NCBI GenBank assembly: GCA_964017065.1
Contig: OZ024783.1
Span: forward strand, 12,284,313-12,348,312
Length of the DNA stretch: 64,000 nt
Reading direction: 5' to 3'
Origin: Haliclona indistincta
Lineage: Eukaryota; Porifera; Demospongiae; Haplosclerida; Chalinidae
The position numbers and the translations under genes were made by a program. Shown piece by piece: positions 25,773 to 36,944 of this stretch (positions within the stretch are counted from its first letter, which is position 1; each line of letters begins with the position of its first letter). A model generated the notes under the pieces. It did not search any database and was not told the origin of the DNA. It worked only from the letters and a program-made list of their open reading frames with translations.

Positions 25773-26082
25773 ACCATAATCAATGCAAAGTGTGCATTTC
25801 CGGGCACACTGAAGCCACAAATGTGCAAAAAAATTGCCGCGGCGCCGAGTGCCTTTCGCTCACTACGTACGGGAGGCAAACGTATGTCAATCTTCGGTTA
25901 CAGTAATGTTTTAGTTGAATAAGCGCGAGAAACAATTTTTGTCTTTTTGTGGAAAATTTCCATTCTACACTTTGGCTATATTTAAGATTTCTGAGGCACT
26001 CTACACACTATTTATGATGTTCAATGTGGGTGGTACCAATTTTGATGCAAAAAGGCATAATTAGGGGTTAAAGGGTTATGGG
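25773..26082. repeat. 310-bp spacer, copy 4
   Basis: Fourth copy of the spacer, closest to copy 3 in sequence. It sits at the end of the satellite, about 150 bp before the switch to the 43-bp minisatellite. Confidence 0.8.
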
Positions 26083-26234
26083 CGTCATGAGAACAATGTT
26101 TTTTTTCTAATTATATTTGGTTTTTTTGTTTAACTTTTTTTTACCATTCTTTCACACAATGAACCACATACATAAAAAATATAATAAAATAATGGTATAA
26201 AAAATTAAATGAAGAACATCGTTCCCATGACGCC

Positions 26235-29200
26235 TAGGAACCCATTTGGTTTTGCTGTATTCGCGGTGGGACCCCAATTGTGCACCCTTGTGGTTTTGTG
26301 AATTGAAGGTGAGACCCCAATGGTGCACCCTTGGGGTTTTGTGAATTCGCGGTTGGACCCCAATGGTGCACCCTATGGGTTTTGTGAATTCGGGGTGGGA
26401 CCCCTATGGTGCACCCTTGGGGTTTTCTGAATTCGGTGTGGGACCCCAATGGTGCACCGTTGGGGTTTTGTGAATTCGCGGTGGGAACCCATTGGTGCAC
26501 CCTTGGTGTTTTGAGAATTCGCAGTGGGACCCCAATGGTGCACCCTTGGGGATTTGTGAATTCGCGGAGGGACCCCATTGGTGCAACCTTGGGGTTTTGT
26601 GAATTCGCTGTGGGACCCCAATGGTGCACCCTTGGTGTTTTGTGACTTCGCGGTGGGACCCCAATGGTGCAACCTTGGGGTTTTTTGAATTCGCGGAGGA
26701 ACCACAATGGTGCACCATTGGGGTACCCTTGGGGTTCTGTGAATTCGCGGTGGGACCCCAATGGTGCACCCTTGTGGTTTTGTTAATTCGGTGTGGGACC
26801 CCAATGGTGCACCCTTTGGGTTTTGTGAATACGTGGTGGGGCCCCAATGGTGCACCCTTGGGGTTTTGTGAATTCGCGGAGGGACCCCAATGGTGCACCC
26901 TTGGGGTTTTGTGAATTCGCTATGGGACCCCAACGGTGCACCCTTGTGGTTTTGTGAATTCGCTGTGGGACCCCAATGGTGCACCCTTGGGGTTTTGTGA
27001 ATTCGCTTTGGGACCCCAATGGTGCACCCTTGGGGTTTTGTGAATTCGCGGTGGAACCCCAATGGTGCACCCTTGGGGTTTTGTGAACTGGCGGTGAAAC
27101 CCCAATGGTGCACCCTTTGGTTACCCTAGGGGTTCTGAGAATTCGCGGTGGGACCCCAATGGTGCACCCTTTGGGTTTTGTGAATTCGCTGTGGGACCCC
27201 AATGGTGCACCCTTGGTGTTTAGTGAATACGCGGTGGGACTCCGACGGTGCACCCTTGGGGTTTTGAGAATTCGCGGTAGGACCCCAATGGTGCAACCTT
27301 GGGGTTTTGTGGATTCGCGGTGAGACCCCAATGGTACACCCTTGGGGTTTTTGTGAATTCGCGGTGGAATCCAAATGGTGCACACTTGGGGTACACTTGG
27401 GGTTCTGTGAATTCGCGGGGGGACCCCAATAGTTCACCCTTGGGGTTTTGTGAATTAGCTGTGGGACCCCAATGGTGCACCCATGGGGTTTTGTGAATTC
27501 GCGGTGGGACCCCAATTGTGCACCCTTGTGGTTTTGTGAATTGAAGGTGAGACCCCAATGGTGCACCCTTGGGGTTTTGTGAATTCGCGGTTGGACCCCA
27601 ATGGTGCACCCTTGGGGTTTTGTGAATTCGGGGTGGGACCCCAATGGAGCACCCTTGGGGTTTTCTGAATTCGGTGTGGGACCCCAATGGTGCACCGTTG
27701 GGGTTTTGTGAATTCGCGGTGGGAACCCATTGGTGCACCCTTGGTGTTTTGTGAATTCGCAGTGGGACCCCAATGATGCACCCTTGGGGATTTGTGAATT
27801 CGCCGTGGGACCCCATTGGTGCAACCTTGGCGTTTTGTGAATTCGCTGTGGGACCCCAATAGTGCACCCTTGGTGTTTTGTGACTTCGCGGTGGGACCCC
27901 AATGGTGCACCCTTGGGGTTTTTTGAATTCGCGGTGGAACCCCAATGGTGCACCATTGGGGTACCCTTGGGGTTCTGTGAATACGCGGTGGGACCCCAAT
28001 GGTGCACCCTTGTGGTTTTGTTAATTCGGTGTGGGACCCCAATGGTGCACCCTTTGGGTTTTGTGAATTCGTGGTGGGGCCCCAATGGTGCACCCTTGGG
28101 GTTTTGTGAATTCGCGGAGGGACCCCATTGGTGCAACCTTGGCGTTTTGTGAATTCGCTGTGGGACCCCAATAGTGCACCCTTGGTGTTTTGTGACTTCG
28201 CGGTGGGACCCCAATGGTGCACCCTTGGGGTTTTTTGAATTCGCGGTGGAACCCCAATGGTGCACCATTGGGGTACCCTTGGGGTTCTGTGAATACGCGG
28301 TGGGACCCCAATGGTGCACCCTTGTGGTTTTGTTAATTCGGTGTGGGACCCCAATGGTGCACCCTTTGGGTTTTGTGAATTCGTGGTGGGGCCCCAATGG
28401 TGCACCCTTGGGGTTTTGTGAATTCGCGGAGGGACCCCAATGGTGCACCCTTTGGGTTTTGTGAATTCGCTATGGGACCCCAACGGTGCACCCTTGGGGT
28501 TTTGTGAATTCGCTGTGGGACCCCAATGGTGCACCCTTGGGGTTTTGTGAATTCGCTTTGGGACCCCAATGGTGCACCCTTGGGGGTTTGTGAATTCGCG
28601 GTGGAACCCCAATGTGCACCCTTGGGGTTTTGTGAACTGGCGGTGAAACCCCAATGGTGCACCCTTTGGTTACCCTAGGGGTTCTGAGAATTTGCGGTGG
28701 GACCCCAATGGTGCACCCTTTGGGTTTTGTGAATTCGCTGAGGGACCCCAATGGTGCACCCTTGGTGTTTAGTGAATTCGCGGTGGGACCCCAATGGTGC
28801 ACCCTTGGGGTTTTGTGAATTCGCGGTGGAACCCCAATGGTGCACCCTTGGGGTACCCTTGGGGTTCTGTGAATTCGAGGTGAGACCCCAATGGTGCACC
28901 TTTGGGGTTTTGTGAATTCGCGGTTGGACCGCAATGGTGCACCCTTGGTGTTTTGAGAATTCGCAGTGGGACCCCAATGGTGCACACTTGGGGATTTGTG
29001 AATTCGCGGTTGGACCCCATTGGTGCAACCTTGGTGTTCTGTGAATTCGCGGTGGGACCCCAATGGTGCATCCTTGGGGTTTTTTGAATTCGTTGTGGAA
29101 CCCCAATGGTGCACCATTGTGGTACCCTTGGGGTTCTGTGAATTCGCGGTGGGACCCCAATGGTGCACCCTTGCGGTTTTGTTAATTCGGTGTGGGACCC

Positions 29201-32090
29201 CAATGGTGCACCCTTTGGGTTTTGTGAATTCGTGGTGGGGCCCCAATGGTGCACCCTTGGGGTTTTCTGAATTCGCGGTGGGATCCCAATGGTGCACCCT
29301 TGGGGTTTCGTTAATTCGCGGTGGGACTCCAATTGTGCACTTTTGGAGATTTGTGATTTCGCGGTGGGACCCTAATGCTGCACCCTTGGGGTTTTGTGAA
29401 TTCGCGGTGGGACCCCAATGGTGCACCCTTGGGGTTTTGTGAATTCGCGGTGGGACACAAATGGTGCTCCCTTGGGGTTTGGAGAATTCGCAGTGGGACC
29501 CCAATGTTGCACCCTTGGGGTTTTGTGAATTCGCGGTGGGACCCCAATGGTGCATTCTTGGGGTTTTGTGAATTCGCGGTGGGATCCCAATGGTGCACCC
29601 TTGGGGTTTTGTGAATTCGCAGTGGGACCGCAATATTGCTTCCTAGGGGTTTTGTGAATTCGCGGTGGGACCCCAATGGTGCACCCTTGGGGTTTTGTGA
29701 ATTCGCGGTGGGACCCCAATTGTGCACCCTGAGCGTTTTGTGAATTCGCGGTGGAACCCCAATGGTGCACCCTTGGGGTTTTGTGAATTCGCGGTGGAAC
29801 CCCAAAGGTGCTCTCTTGGGGTTTTGTGAATTCGCGTTGGGACCCCAATGGTGCACTCTTGGGGTTTTGTGAATTCGCAGTGGGACCCCAATGGTGCACC
29901 CTTGGGGTTTTGTTAATTCGCAGTTGGACCCCAATTGTGCACCCTTGAGGTTTTTTGATTTCGCGGTGGGACCTCAATGGTGCACCCATGGGCTTTTGCG
30001 AATTCGCGGCGGGACCCCAAGGATGCACCCTTGGGCTTTTGTGAATTCGCTGTGGGACCCAAATGATGCACCCTTGGGGTTTTGTGAATTCGCGGTGGTA
30101 CCCTATTGTGCACACTTGGGGTTTTGTGAATTCGCGGAGGGACCCCAATGGTGCACCATTGGGGTTTTGTGAATTCGCGATGGGACCCCAATTGTGCACC
30201 CTTGGGGGTTTTTGAATTTGCTGTTTGACCACAATGGTGCACCCTTGGAGTTTTGTGAATTCGCGATAGGACCCCAATTGTGCATTCTTGGGGTTTTCTG
30301 AATTCGCGGTGGGACCCCAAAGGTGCACACTTGGGGTTTTGTGAATTCGCCGTGGGACCCCAATGGTGCACCCTTGGGGTTTTGTGAATTCGCGGTGGGA
30401 CCGCAATATTGCTCCCTTGGGGTTTTGTGAATTCGCGGTGGGACCCCAATGGTGCACCTTGGGGTTTTGTGAATTCGCGGTGGGACCCCAATGGTGCACC
30501 CTGAGGGTTTTGTGAATTCGCGGTGGAACCCCAGTGGTGCACCCTTGGGGTTTTGTGAATTAGGGGTGGAACCACAATGGTGCACTCTTGGGGTTTTGTG
30601 AATTCGCGGTGGAACCCCAAATGTGCTCCTTTGGGGTTTTGTGAAGTCGCGTTGGGACCCCAATGGTGCTCCCTTGGGGTTTTGTGAATTCGCGGTGGGA
30701 CCCCAATGGTGCACCCTTGGGGTTTTGTTAATTCGCGGTGGGACCCCAAGTGTGCACCCTTGGGTTTTTTTGATTTCGCGGTGGGACCCCAATAGAGCAT
30801 CCTTGGGCTTTTGTGAATTCGCGGTGGGACCCCAATGATGCACCCTTGGGGTTTTGTATTCGCGGTGGGACCCCAATGGTGCACCCTTGGGGTTTTGTGA
30901 ATTCGCGGTGGGACCCTATTGTGCACCCTTGGGGTTTTCCGAATTCGCGGTGGGACCCCAATGGTGCACCCTTGGGGTTTTGTGAATTCGCGGTGGGACC
31001 CTATTGTGCACCCTTGGGGTTTTCCGAATTCGCGGTGGGACGCCAATGGTGCACCCTTGCGGTTTTGTGAGTTCGCGATGGGACCCCAATTGTGCACCCT
31101 TGGGGTTTTTTATTTCGCGGTTTGACCCCAATGGTGTACCCTTGGAGTTTTGTGAATTCGCGATAGGACCCCAATTGTGCACCCTTGGGGTTTTTTGAAT
31201 TCGCGGTGGGACCCCAATGGTGCACCCTTGGGGTTTTATGAATTCGCGGTGGGACCCCAATGGTGCACCCTTGGGGTTTTGTGAATTTGCCGCGGGACCC
31301 AAATAGTGCACCCTTGGGGTTTTGTGAATTCGCGTTGGGACCACAATGGTGCACCCTTGGGGTTTTGTGAATTCGCGGTGGAACCCCAATGGTGCACCCT
31401 TGGGGTTTTGTTAATTCGCGGTGGGACCCCAATTGTGCACCCTTGGGGTTTTTTGATTTCGCGGTGGGACCCCAATGGTGCACCCATGGGCTTTTGTGAA
31501 TTCGCGGTGGGACCCCAATGATGCACCCTTGGGGTTTTGTGAATTCGCGGTGGGACCCCAATGGTGTACCCTGGGGTTTTGTGAATTCGCGGTGGGACCC
31601 TATTGTGCACCCTTGGGGTTTTGTGAATTCGCGGAGGGACTCCAATGGTGCACCCTTGGAGTTTTGTGAATTCGCGATAGGACCCCAATTGTGCACCCTT
31701 GGGGTTTTTTGAATTCGCGGTTTGACCCCAATGGTGCACCCTTGGAGTTTTGTGAATTCACGGTAAGACCCCAATTGTGCACCCTTGGGGTTTTGTGAAT
31801 TCGCGGTGGGACCCCAATGGTGCACCCTTGGGGTTTTCTGAATTCGCGGTGGGACCCCAATGGTGCACCCTTGGGGTTTTGTGAATTCGCAGTGGAACAA
31901 CCATGGTGCACCCTTGGGGTTTTGTGAATTCGCAGAGGGACCCCAATGGTGCACCCTTGGTATTTTCTAAATTCGCGGCGGGACCCCAGTGGTGCACCCT
32001 TGGGGTTTTGTGAATTAGCGGTGGGTCCCCAATGGTGCAGCCTTGGGGTTTTGTGAATTCGCGGTGGGACCCCAGTGGTGCACCACAGTG
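26235..32090. repeat. 43-bp minisatellite, left array (~136 units)
   Basis: The unit reads GAATTCGCGGTGGGACCCC, AATGGTGCACCC, TTGGGGTTTTGT. It contains one EcoRI site and one GTGCAC per consensus unit, and an inverted repeat ACCCCAATGGTG / CACCCTTGGGGT with one mismatch pair. Units vary by point changes and small indels. The array starts abruptly inside a broken half-palindrome of the AT satellite and ends near 32090. The complement strand has no stop in any frame of the consensus, producing overlapping long reading frames (for example 440 codons at 27126-28448) that are repeat artefacts. No genes were seen. Confidence 0.97.
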
Positions 32091-32592
32091 CGAAAAGTAG
32101 GAGTTTGCAGTTTTTGTAAACTGCCAGTTTGACGAAAGTTTGCAAAGTTTACAAGTGGTTTCCCATTGTAGTACTAACAAGACTTGTAAACGCTTTGCAA
32201 ACTACATGAGTAGTAAAACTAGACATGTGAACGCTTTGCAAACTACGTGCAAAGTAAACAAGACTTGTGAACGCACAGGAAACTGTCTGTGGTGTTGAAC
32301 AAGAGGTCTGGATCTCGTTCTTGTGTCTGGGAACGAGTGAACTTCGAATGCATGGTTTCAAATAGCGCGCGTCGTGCTGGGCTACGTCACCAGCCACGCC
32401 TCCGTTGGTGGGCAGAAGAGTGAATGGCTGGGAAATCGACTTTGAGTGCAACTTTGGAGCCTCAACCAAAACAAAGGTATTCAGAGAATTTGCTTTTGTT
32501 CCGACAGAGCCGTTATTGACACGATTGGCGCAATCATACACACAGCAACTAGTCGTCACCACGGTTAGGTCTGTTTTGTACCGAGACCTTGG
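32091..32592. other. Start of low-copy island: inverted AGTTTGCAAAG motifs, no gene
   Basis: 32137-32156 (AGTTTGCAAAGTTTACAAGT) is the inverse of 32182-32203 apart from a 2-base gap, with a 25-base loop. CGCTTTGCAAACTAC is repeated again near 32232. The remainder to 32592 is unremarkable, with no supported gene. The first bases (GCACCACAGTGCGAAAAGTA) resemble the hairpin arm at 32660-32689 in inverted form, so the segment may be a degraded terminal-repeat element. Confidence 0.45.
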
Positions 32593-32689
32593 ACCACGAA
32601 GCGAAAAGCGGGAGTAGTCGTTAATGTGTGGACTTGCAGTGAATTTGATGGGTCAGCAACTACTTCCGCTTTTCGCTTCGTGGTGCAAG
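32588..32689. repeat. Long hairpin, ~30-bp arms, 42-base loop
   Basis: The left arm 32588-32617 (CTTGGACCACGAAGCG, then AAAAGCGGGAGTAG) is inverted at 32660-32689 with two mismatches. It could form a cruciform, or mark the fused ends of a small element. Confidence 0.7.
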
Positions 32690-33590
32690 TTCTCTGCAAA
32701 GTCAGCTTGCCCACCAAATAATAGGCGTAACTTACAAGTGAATTACGTACCGCCCAAAAATGGCGCAGCTGCGTTCGTTATGCATGGCATGCTTTGGTAG
32801 TGAGTTTGCACTACTAAAGAGCTACTATGGCTATCCTATTTGTTACTACCAGTGAATCACTACTTATGTAGGTATGTATACATGTACAGTACACCTGTGA
32901 TCCATTTTTATTCGTTGGTCTACTACTGGTGATGACTGGTATATGATCGACATCAGTCTCGCTCTCTGCAGCATCCCAACTACATGTACATAATAGCATT
33001 TGCCTTTCTTCATTTTGCTGTTGGTCTTTCTGTATAGTCCAGTTGGTTCGGCATGGTCAGTGATCCTGTCATATCTTCGATCTGCCATAGCCTACACCTG
33101 CCGTATGTGTACTACCACTGTACTGTAATAATTATACTCTAATGCCATTTCTAAGCTGTACATCATGATTTTCAGCTAGTAATCATGTAGTAATTCACCT
33201 ATTGATTCACATAACAATATAATTCAGACTCAGCCAGTGCATGTCGTGCCAAACACCATAATTATTATGACATAAAATGTGACCCAGTTAATGTGTTGAA
33301 CTCATAATTATAATCACTGTTACTAGAGCGTACACTTAATAACTAGAGTTGATTAATATTTTGTGCACAACTGATGGAGAAGCTTAACCACACTACACAT
33401 GAAGGTTAGCCATGATCAGGAACAGCATTGCAACAATTTTAGCGCTTAATACTTCATGACAGTTGTGTCTTTGCCCTCATCATAATTATGACACTTTTCT
33501 CCACCTCTCCCTGTTTATTCTTTCACTCTCTATCGTTCGAGTCCTTTCCTATATCGATCTCTGTAACTACCAAACATGAGAGTAGTGAGT
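32690..33590. other. Low-copy AT-rich sequence, nothing recognised
   Basis: About 900 bases without a supported gene or tandem repeat. Short frames on both strands look random. A TGTGACCC at 33278 has no matching opposite end. Confidence 0.4.
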
Positions 33591-34686
33591 CAGTGTGTGC
33601 ATGTGTGACAGTGATTCTATGTTTCCTTTCCTAGAGATCCCTCTCTCTCTCTCTTTCCTCCCACTTACTCTCTCCTTTCCTTCACCCCCATATCTCTCTG
33701 TATTTCTTCATTCCTCTCTAATCTCACCTCTCTCCTTCTCTACCAACTCATTTTCTACGCACCTCCCTCACACACCTCTCTCACTTCTATAGCTGACTGT
33801 CAATCGATGGTCACCATCGATTACCTACACATGTGATAGCCGTTCGATAATTATGTGGTCTAGAGTAGTATGAGGGTAAGTAGCAGTATGTGTTTGTACA
33901 GTGTTTTGTACTCATTTACTTCATCCCCACGTCTCTCTTCTTCTATTTCTCCCTCCATCTCTCTCATTCCCTCCCTCCTTCCTGCCTCTCTTCCTTCTCC
34001 CACTTTCTCTCCCTCTAGCTCTCTCTCCTTCCCTCTCTCCCACCACTCTCACTCTCTGTTTCTCCTTCCCTACCATCACTCTCTCTCCTTCCCTCCCACC
34101 ACTCTCCTTCCCTCCCACCACTCTCTCTTTCCCTATGCAGAACTCGCACCAACCTCTTTCTCTCTTCATCAGTTCCTGTTGCGCAGTATGAGTGGTAGGT
34201 CTTAGTACAGCGCATGTGTGTGTGACAGATTTTCTACCTCTTTCTCCCTCCAACCTTCTGTTCTCTCTCCTTCCTCCCATACACCCTCTCTCTCTAACCA
34301 CATGATATGAATCTTGATCAATTCATGTAGCCACACAATAAGAACCCAGAGGAGTATGAGTAAGTCTGTCTGTGTGACATAAGGCATTGTTTACCTTCTC
34401 ACCCACCTCTTTCTCCCTCTCTTTCTATCAATTCTTGTAGCCACACAATATGAACCCAGAGGAGTATGAGTAAGTCTGTCTGTCTGTGACACTGTTGTAC
34501 CTCATCTCTCATTCCCACCCACCTCTTTCCTCTCCTTCCCTCCCACCTCTCTATCTCTCTCTCTCTCTCTCCTTCCCTCCCATCATCTCTTTTTCCCTAC
34601 AGAACTCCTTCCATCCTCCTTCTATCTTGATCAATTCCTTTTACCACTCTAGAGCAGTATGAGTGGTAGGTCTTAGTACATTGTTT
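33591..34686. repeat. CT-rich (polypyrimidine) region with exon-like cassettes
   Basis: Extended CTCTCT/CCTTCC runs are interspersed with short islands bounded by acceptor-like (pyrimidines plus CAG or TAG) and donor-like (GTAAGT or GTAGGT) signals. Islands 34331-34359 and 34441-34469 are 29-nt near-copies starting CCACACAATA and ending GAGGAGTATGA before GTAAGT. Islands 34141-34194 and 34603-34665 start AACTC and end GTATGAGTG before GTAGGT. The Ser/Leu/Pro-rich reading frames here arise from the CT repeat. Confidence 0.55.
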
Positions 34687-34695
34687 GTGTGTGTG

Positions 34696-34727
<32 letters not shown>

Positions 34728-34904
34728 TGCGTGCTTGCGTGCGTGCGTGCGTGCATGTGTGTGTGTGTCACTGGCTGTGTCTCATTGACCACTAAAGGCG
34801 TCGGTGGGACTTAGGGTGCCCACACCTGCAGTGTGTGTGTGTGTGTGCGTGTGTGCGTGCGTGCGTGCGTGCGTACGTGCGTGCGTGCATGTGTGTGTGT
34901 GTGT
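34687..34904. repeat. (TG)n / (GTGC)n microsatellites with a duplicated ~64-bp insert
   Basis: Two GT/GTGC tracts flank a ~64-bp block (34769-34832, starting CACTGGCTGTGTCTC). That block recurs with a few changes at 34905-34969, so the tract plus block has been duplicated with a 136-bp period. Confidence 0.8.
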
Positions 34905-35590
34905 CACTGGCTGTGTCTCATTGACCACTAAAGGCGTCAGTGGGATTTAGGGTGCCCACACCTGCAGTGAGAGGCACAGTTGGTGCTCCTGCGAGTTCCT
35001 TGCCCGGCTCCAGGAGATTGCACAGCACCGGCACACAGTATACCTGCTTGGTGCACAGGTGTCCTGGCTTCGCCAGGTACGCGTGACCCTTGTGGCAGCT
35101 AGACACTTTGCTTTGCTTTTGTGTGTGTGACAGTTTTTCTACCTCTTTCTCCCTTCAACCTTTTGTTCTCTCTCCTTCCTCCCAACGCACTCTCTCTCTC
35201 TCTCTCTCTACCCACATGATATGAATCTCTTTCAATTCTTGTAGCCACACAATATGAACCCAGAGGAGTATGAGTAAGTCTGTCTGTCTGTGTGACATTG
35301 TTTTACCTTCCCACCACCTCTTTCTCCCTACCTCTCTTTCTATCAATTCTTGTAGCCACACATTATGACACCAACCCCATTTCTCTTTTTGAGCACCTGC
35401 AGGAGCTGTGAATACAATCTAAAGATCAGATCATTGTGATATTCAACCTTGTTGACCTCTTTAAGTGTTCATTGTTATTATTATCTAATGCCATGTTAAC
35501 AATGATTCGAACAAGCAATAAGTAAACGTTAGCTAGGGTCTAGACCTTGATGACTGATGGAACAGCATGGCTCTGAAACCTATACTAATT
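34905..35590. other. Duplicated CT-tract segment with two more exon-like cassettes
   Basis: 35117-35380 repeats 34205-34470 with divergence. It has a 29-nt cassette at 35245-35273 followed by GTAAGT, then a related block from 35356. That block starts CCACACATTATGACACC and stays open through SLFEHLQEL to a TGA instead of ending at a donor, like a terminal exon. No family is recognised, and the rest is featureless. Confidence 0.4.
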
Positions 35591-36621
35591 AGAGGGTGAT
35601 GAACTAATGCACAGCAGCAAATGCAGTTTGAGTGTAGGCAATTCACTGCTAGACTAGCCCAGAAACAAGAAATGGGTGCTGTTTTACTGAAGTTAGGGTT
35701 TAGATGGTGATGAACTAATGCACAGCACCAAATGCAGTTTGAGTGTAGGCAATTCACTGCTAGACTAGCCCAGAAACAAGAAATGGGTGCTGTTTTACTG
35801 AAGTTAGGGTTTAGAGGGTGATGAACTAATGCACAGCACCAAATGCAGTTTGAGTGTAGGCAATTCACTGCTAGACTAGCCCAGAAACAAGAAATGGGTG
35901 CTGTTTTACTGAAGTTAGGGTTTAGAGGGTGATGAACTAATGCACAGCACCAAATGCAGTTTGAGTGTACGCAATTCACTGCTAGACTAGCCCAGAAACA
36001 AGAAATGGGTGCTGTTTTACTGAAGTTAGGGTTTAGAGGGTGATGAACTAATGCACAGCACCAAATGCAGTTTGAGTGTAGGCAATTCACTGCTAGACTA
36101 GCCCAGAAACAAGAAATGGGTGCTGTTTTACTGAAGTTAGGGTTTAGAGGGTGATGAACTAATGCACAGCACCAAATGCAGTTTGAGTGTACGCAATTCA
36201 CTGCTAGACTAGAACAGAAACAAGAAATGGGTGCTGTTTTACTGAAGTTAGGGTTTAGAGGGTGATGAACTAATGCACAGCACCAAATGCAGTTTGAGTG
36301 TAGGCAATTCACTGCTAGACTAGCCCAGAAACAAGAAATGGGTGCTGTTTTACTGAAGTTAGGGTTTAGAGGGTGATGAACTAATGCACAGCACCAAATG
36401 CAGTTTGAGTGTACGCAATTCACTGCTAGACTAGAACAGAAACAAGAAATGGGTGCTGTTTTACTGAAGTTAGGGTTTAGACGGTGATGAACTAATGCAC
36501 TGTTATGTTTGTGTATGCATTTCTGTGTTACTGTGGCTCTAGTATCTGATTCAAATTCATTTTGCACTGTATTGTTAATTGGCGCACTGTGTATGTATGA
36601 TACATCGTGTTTTTTGCTCAC
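35533..36621 (-). CDS. Repetitive reading frame of 37-residue units, coding status doubtful
   Basis: A 362-codon frame made of eight 37-residue repeats (ALVHHPLNPNFSK...SCFWASLAVNC) after a 40-residue unique start and before a short unique tail. The repeats are Cys-, His- and Asn-containing with no recognised fold. In-frame persistence is expected from the 111-bp unit, so the frame is weak evidence of coding. No promoter or splice context supports it. Confidence 0.15.
   Translation of the reverse strand: MSKKHDVSYIHSAPINNTVQNEFESDTRATVTQKCIHKHNSALVHHRLNPNFSKTAPISCFCSSLAVNCVHSNCIWCCALVHHPLNPNFSKTAPISCFWASLAVNCLHSNCIWCCALVHHPLNPNFSKTAPISCFCSSLAVNCVHSNCIWCCALVHHPLNPNFSKTAPISCFWASLAVNCLHSNCIWCCALVHHPLNPNFSKTAPISCFWASLAVNCVHSNCIWCCALVHHPLNPNFSKTAPISCFWASLAVNCLHSNCIWCCALVHHPLNPNFSKTAPISCFWASLAVNCLHSNCIWCCALVHHHLNPNFSKTAPISCFWASLAVNCLHSNCICCCALVHHPLISIGFRAMLFHQSSRSRP
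35591..36500. repeat. 111-bp tandem repeat, 8.2 copies
   Basis: Units begin AGAGGGTGATGAACTAATGC at exact 111-bp spacing from 35591 to 36479. Variants (TAGCCCAG versus TAGAACAG; GTAGGC versus GTACGC) alternate partly, suggesting dimer amplification. Since 111 is 37 codons, the complement keeps one frame open across all copies. Each unit includes TTAGGGTTTAG, but there is no run of telomere repeats. Confidence 0.95.
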
Positions 36622-36940
36622 TGTTGATTATACAAAAGTAACAAAACATGGAATCAATCTTAAAGAACATGCAAAGTCTGTAATAAATGAGTTTGCTGAA
36701 GTGGATGAGTAATTGCTGTGCTATAATGTTTCTTGAAATCTTGCACATACTTGATACAAACCTATAGGGAGAGATAATAAGTCAATTCACACTTGAGAAT
36801 GTCTGTCTGGCATTACGAAGAAACTCATACACAAATCACATATGCACACTGATAGAGCACGTTCGCACGCACGCACACACACACACACACATTGTACAAA
36901 GACCTACCACTCATACCGCTCTTGGTACGGTTGGAGGGAG
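36501..36940. other. Low-copy sequence, nothing recognised except a short (CA)n
   Basis: No supported gene. A CA run lies at about 36870-36890. 36902-36956 is an inverted relative of the AACTC...GTATGAGTG cassette. Confidence 0.4.
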
Positions 36941-36944
36941 TTCT

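Larger units (their letters stand above)
3558..26234. repeat. AT-rich tandem satellite, ~172-bp unit built from nested palindromes
   Basis: The landmark TCAATAGTRCACAAG recurs every ~171-172 bases (for example 3571, 3742, 3914, and 4543, 4715). Each unit carries a perfect 9-bp inverted repeat, GTTCCCATG-CGT-CATGGGAAC. Around it lie longer imperfect arms (AATGGTAAAA on the left, TTTTACCATT on the right), and a second dyad of TTATTATTATATAT against ATATAATAATAATAA surrounds the TCAATAG core. After subtracting insertions and spacers there are roughly 95 units. Variant units alternate (AAGCTACC versus AAGCAACC; CATGGGAAC versus CATGGTAAC), giving higher-order structure. Short antisense frames of about 64 codons that recur inside the units are by-products of the repeat. 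No gene outside the nested transposons is supported here. Confidence 0.95.

Noticed and set aside
26235..32090. CRISPR-like direct repeats
   Set aside because: Units are contiguous with no unique spacers, and the genome is eukaryotic.
33278..33300. Another TGTGACC-ended element
   Set aside because: Only one TGTGACCC end is present. No inverted partner or duplication was found nearby.
33870..34205. Ser/Pro/Leu-rich reading frames
   Set aside because: Direct translation of CT/GA dinucleotide tracts in several frames. The same applies at 36825-37431.
35591..36500. Telomere-like array from TTAGGGTTTAG
   Set aside because: One TTAGGG per 111-bp unit, never in tandem.
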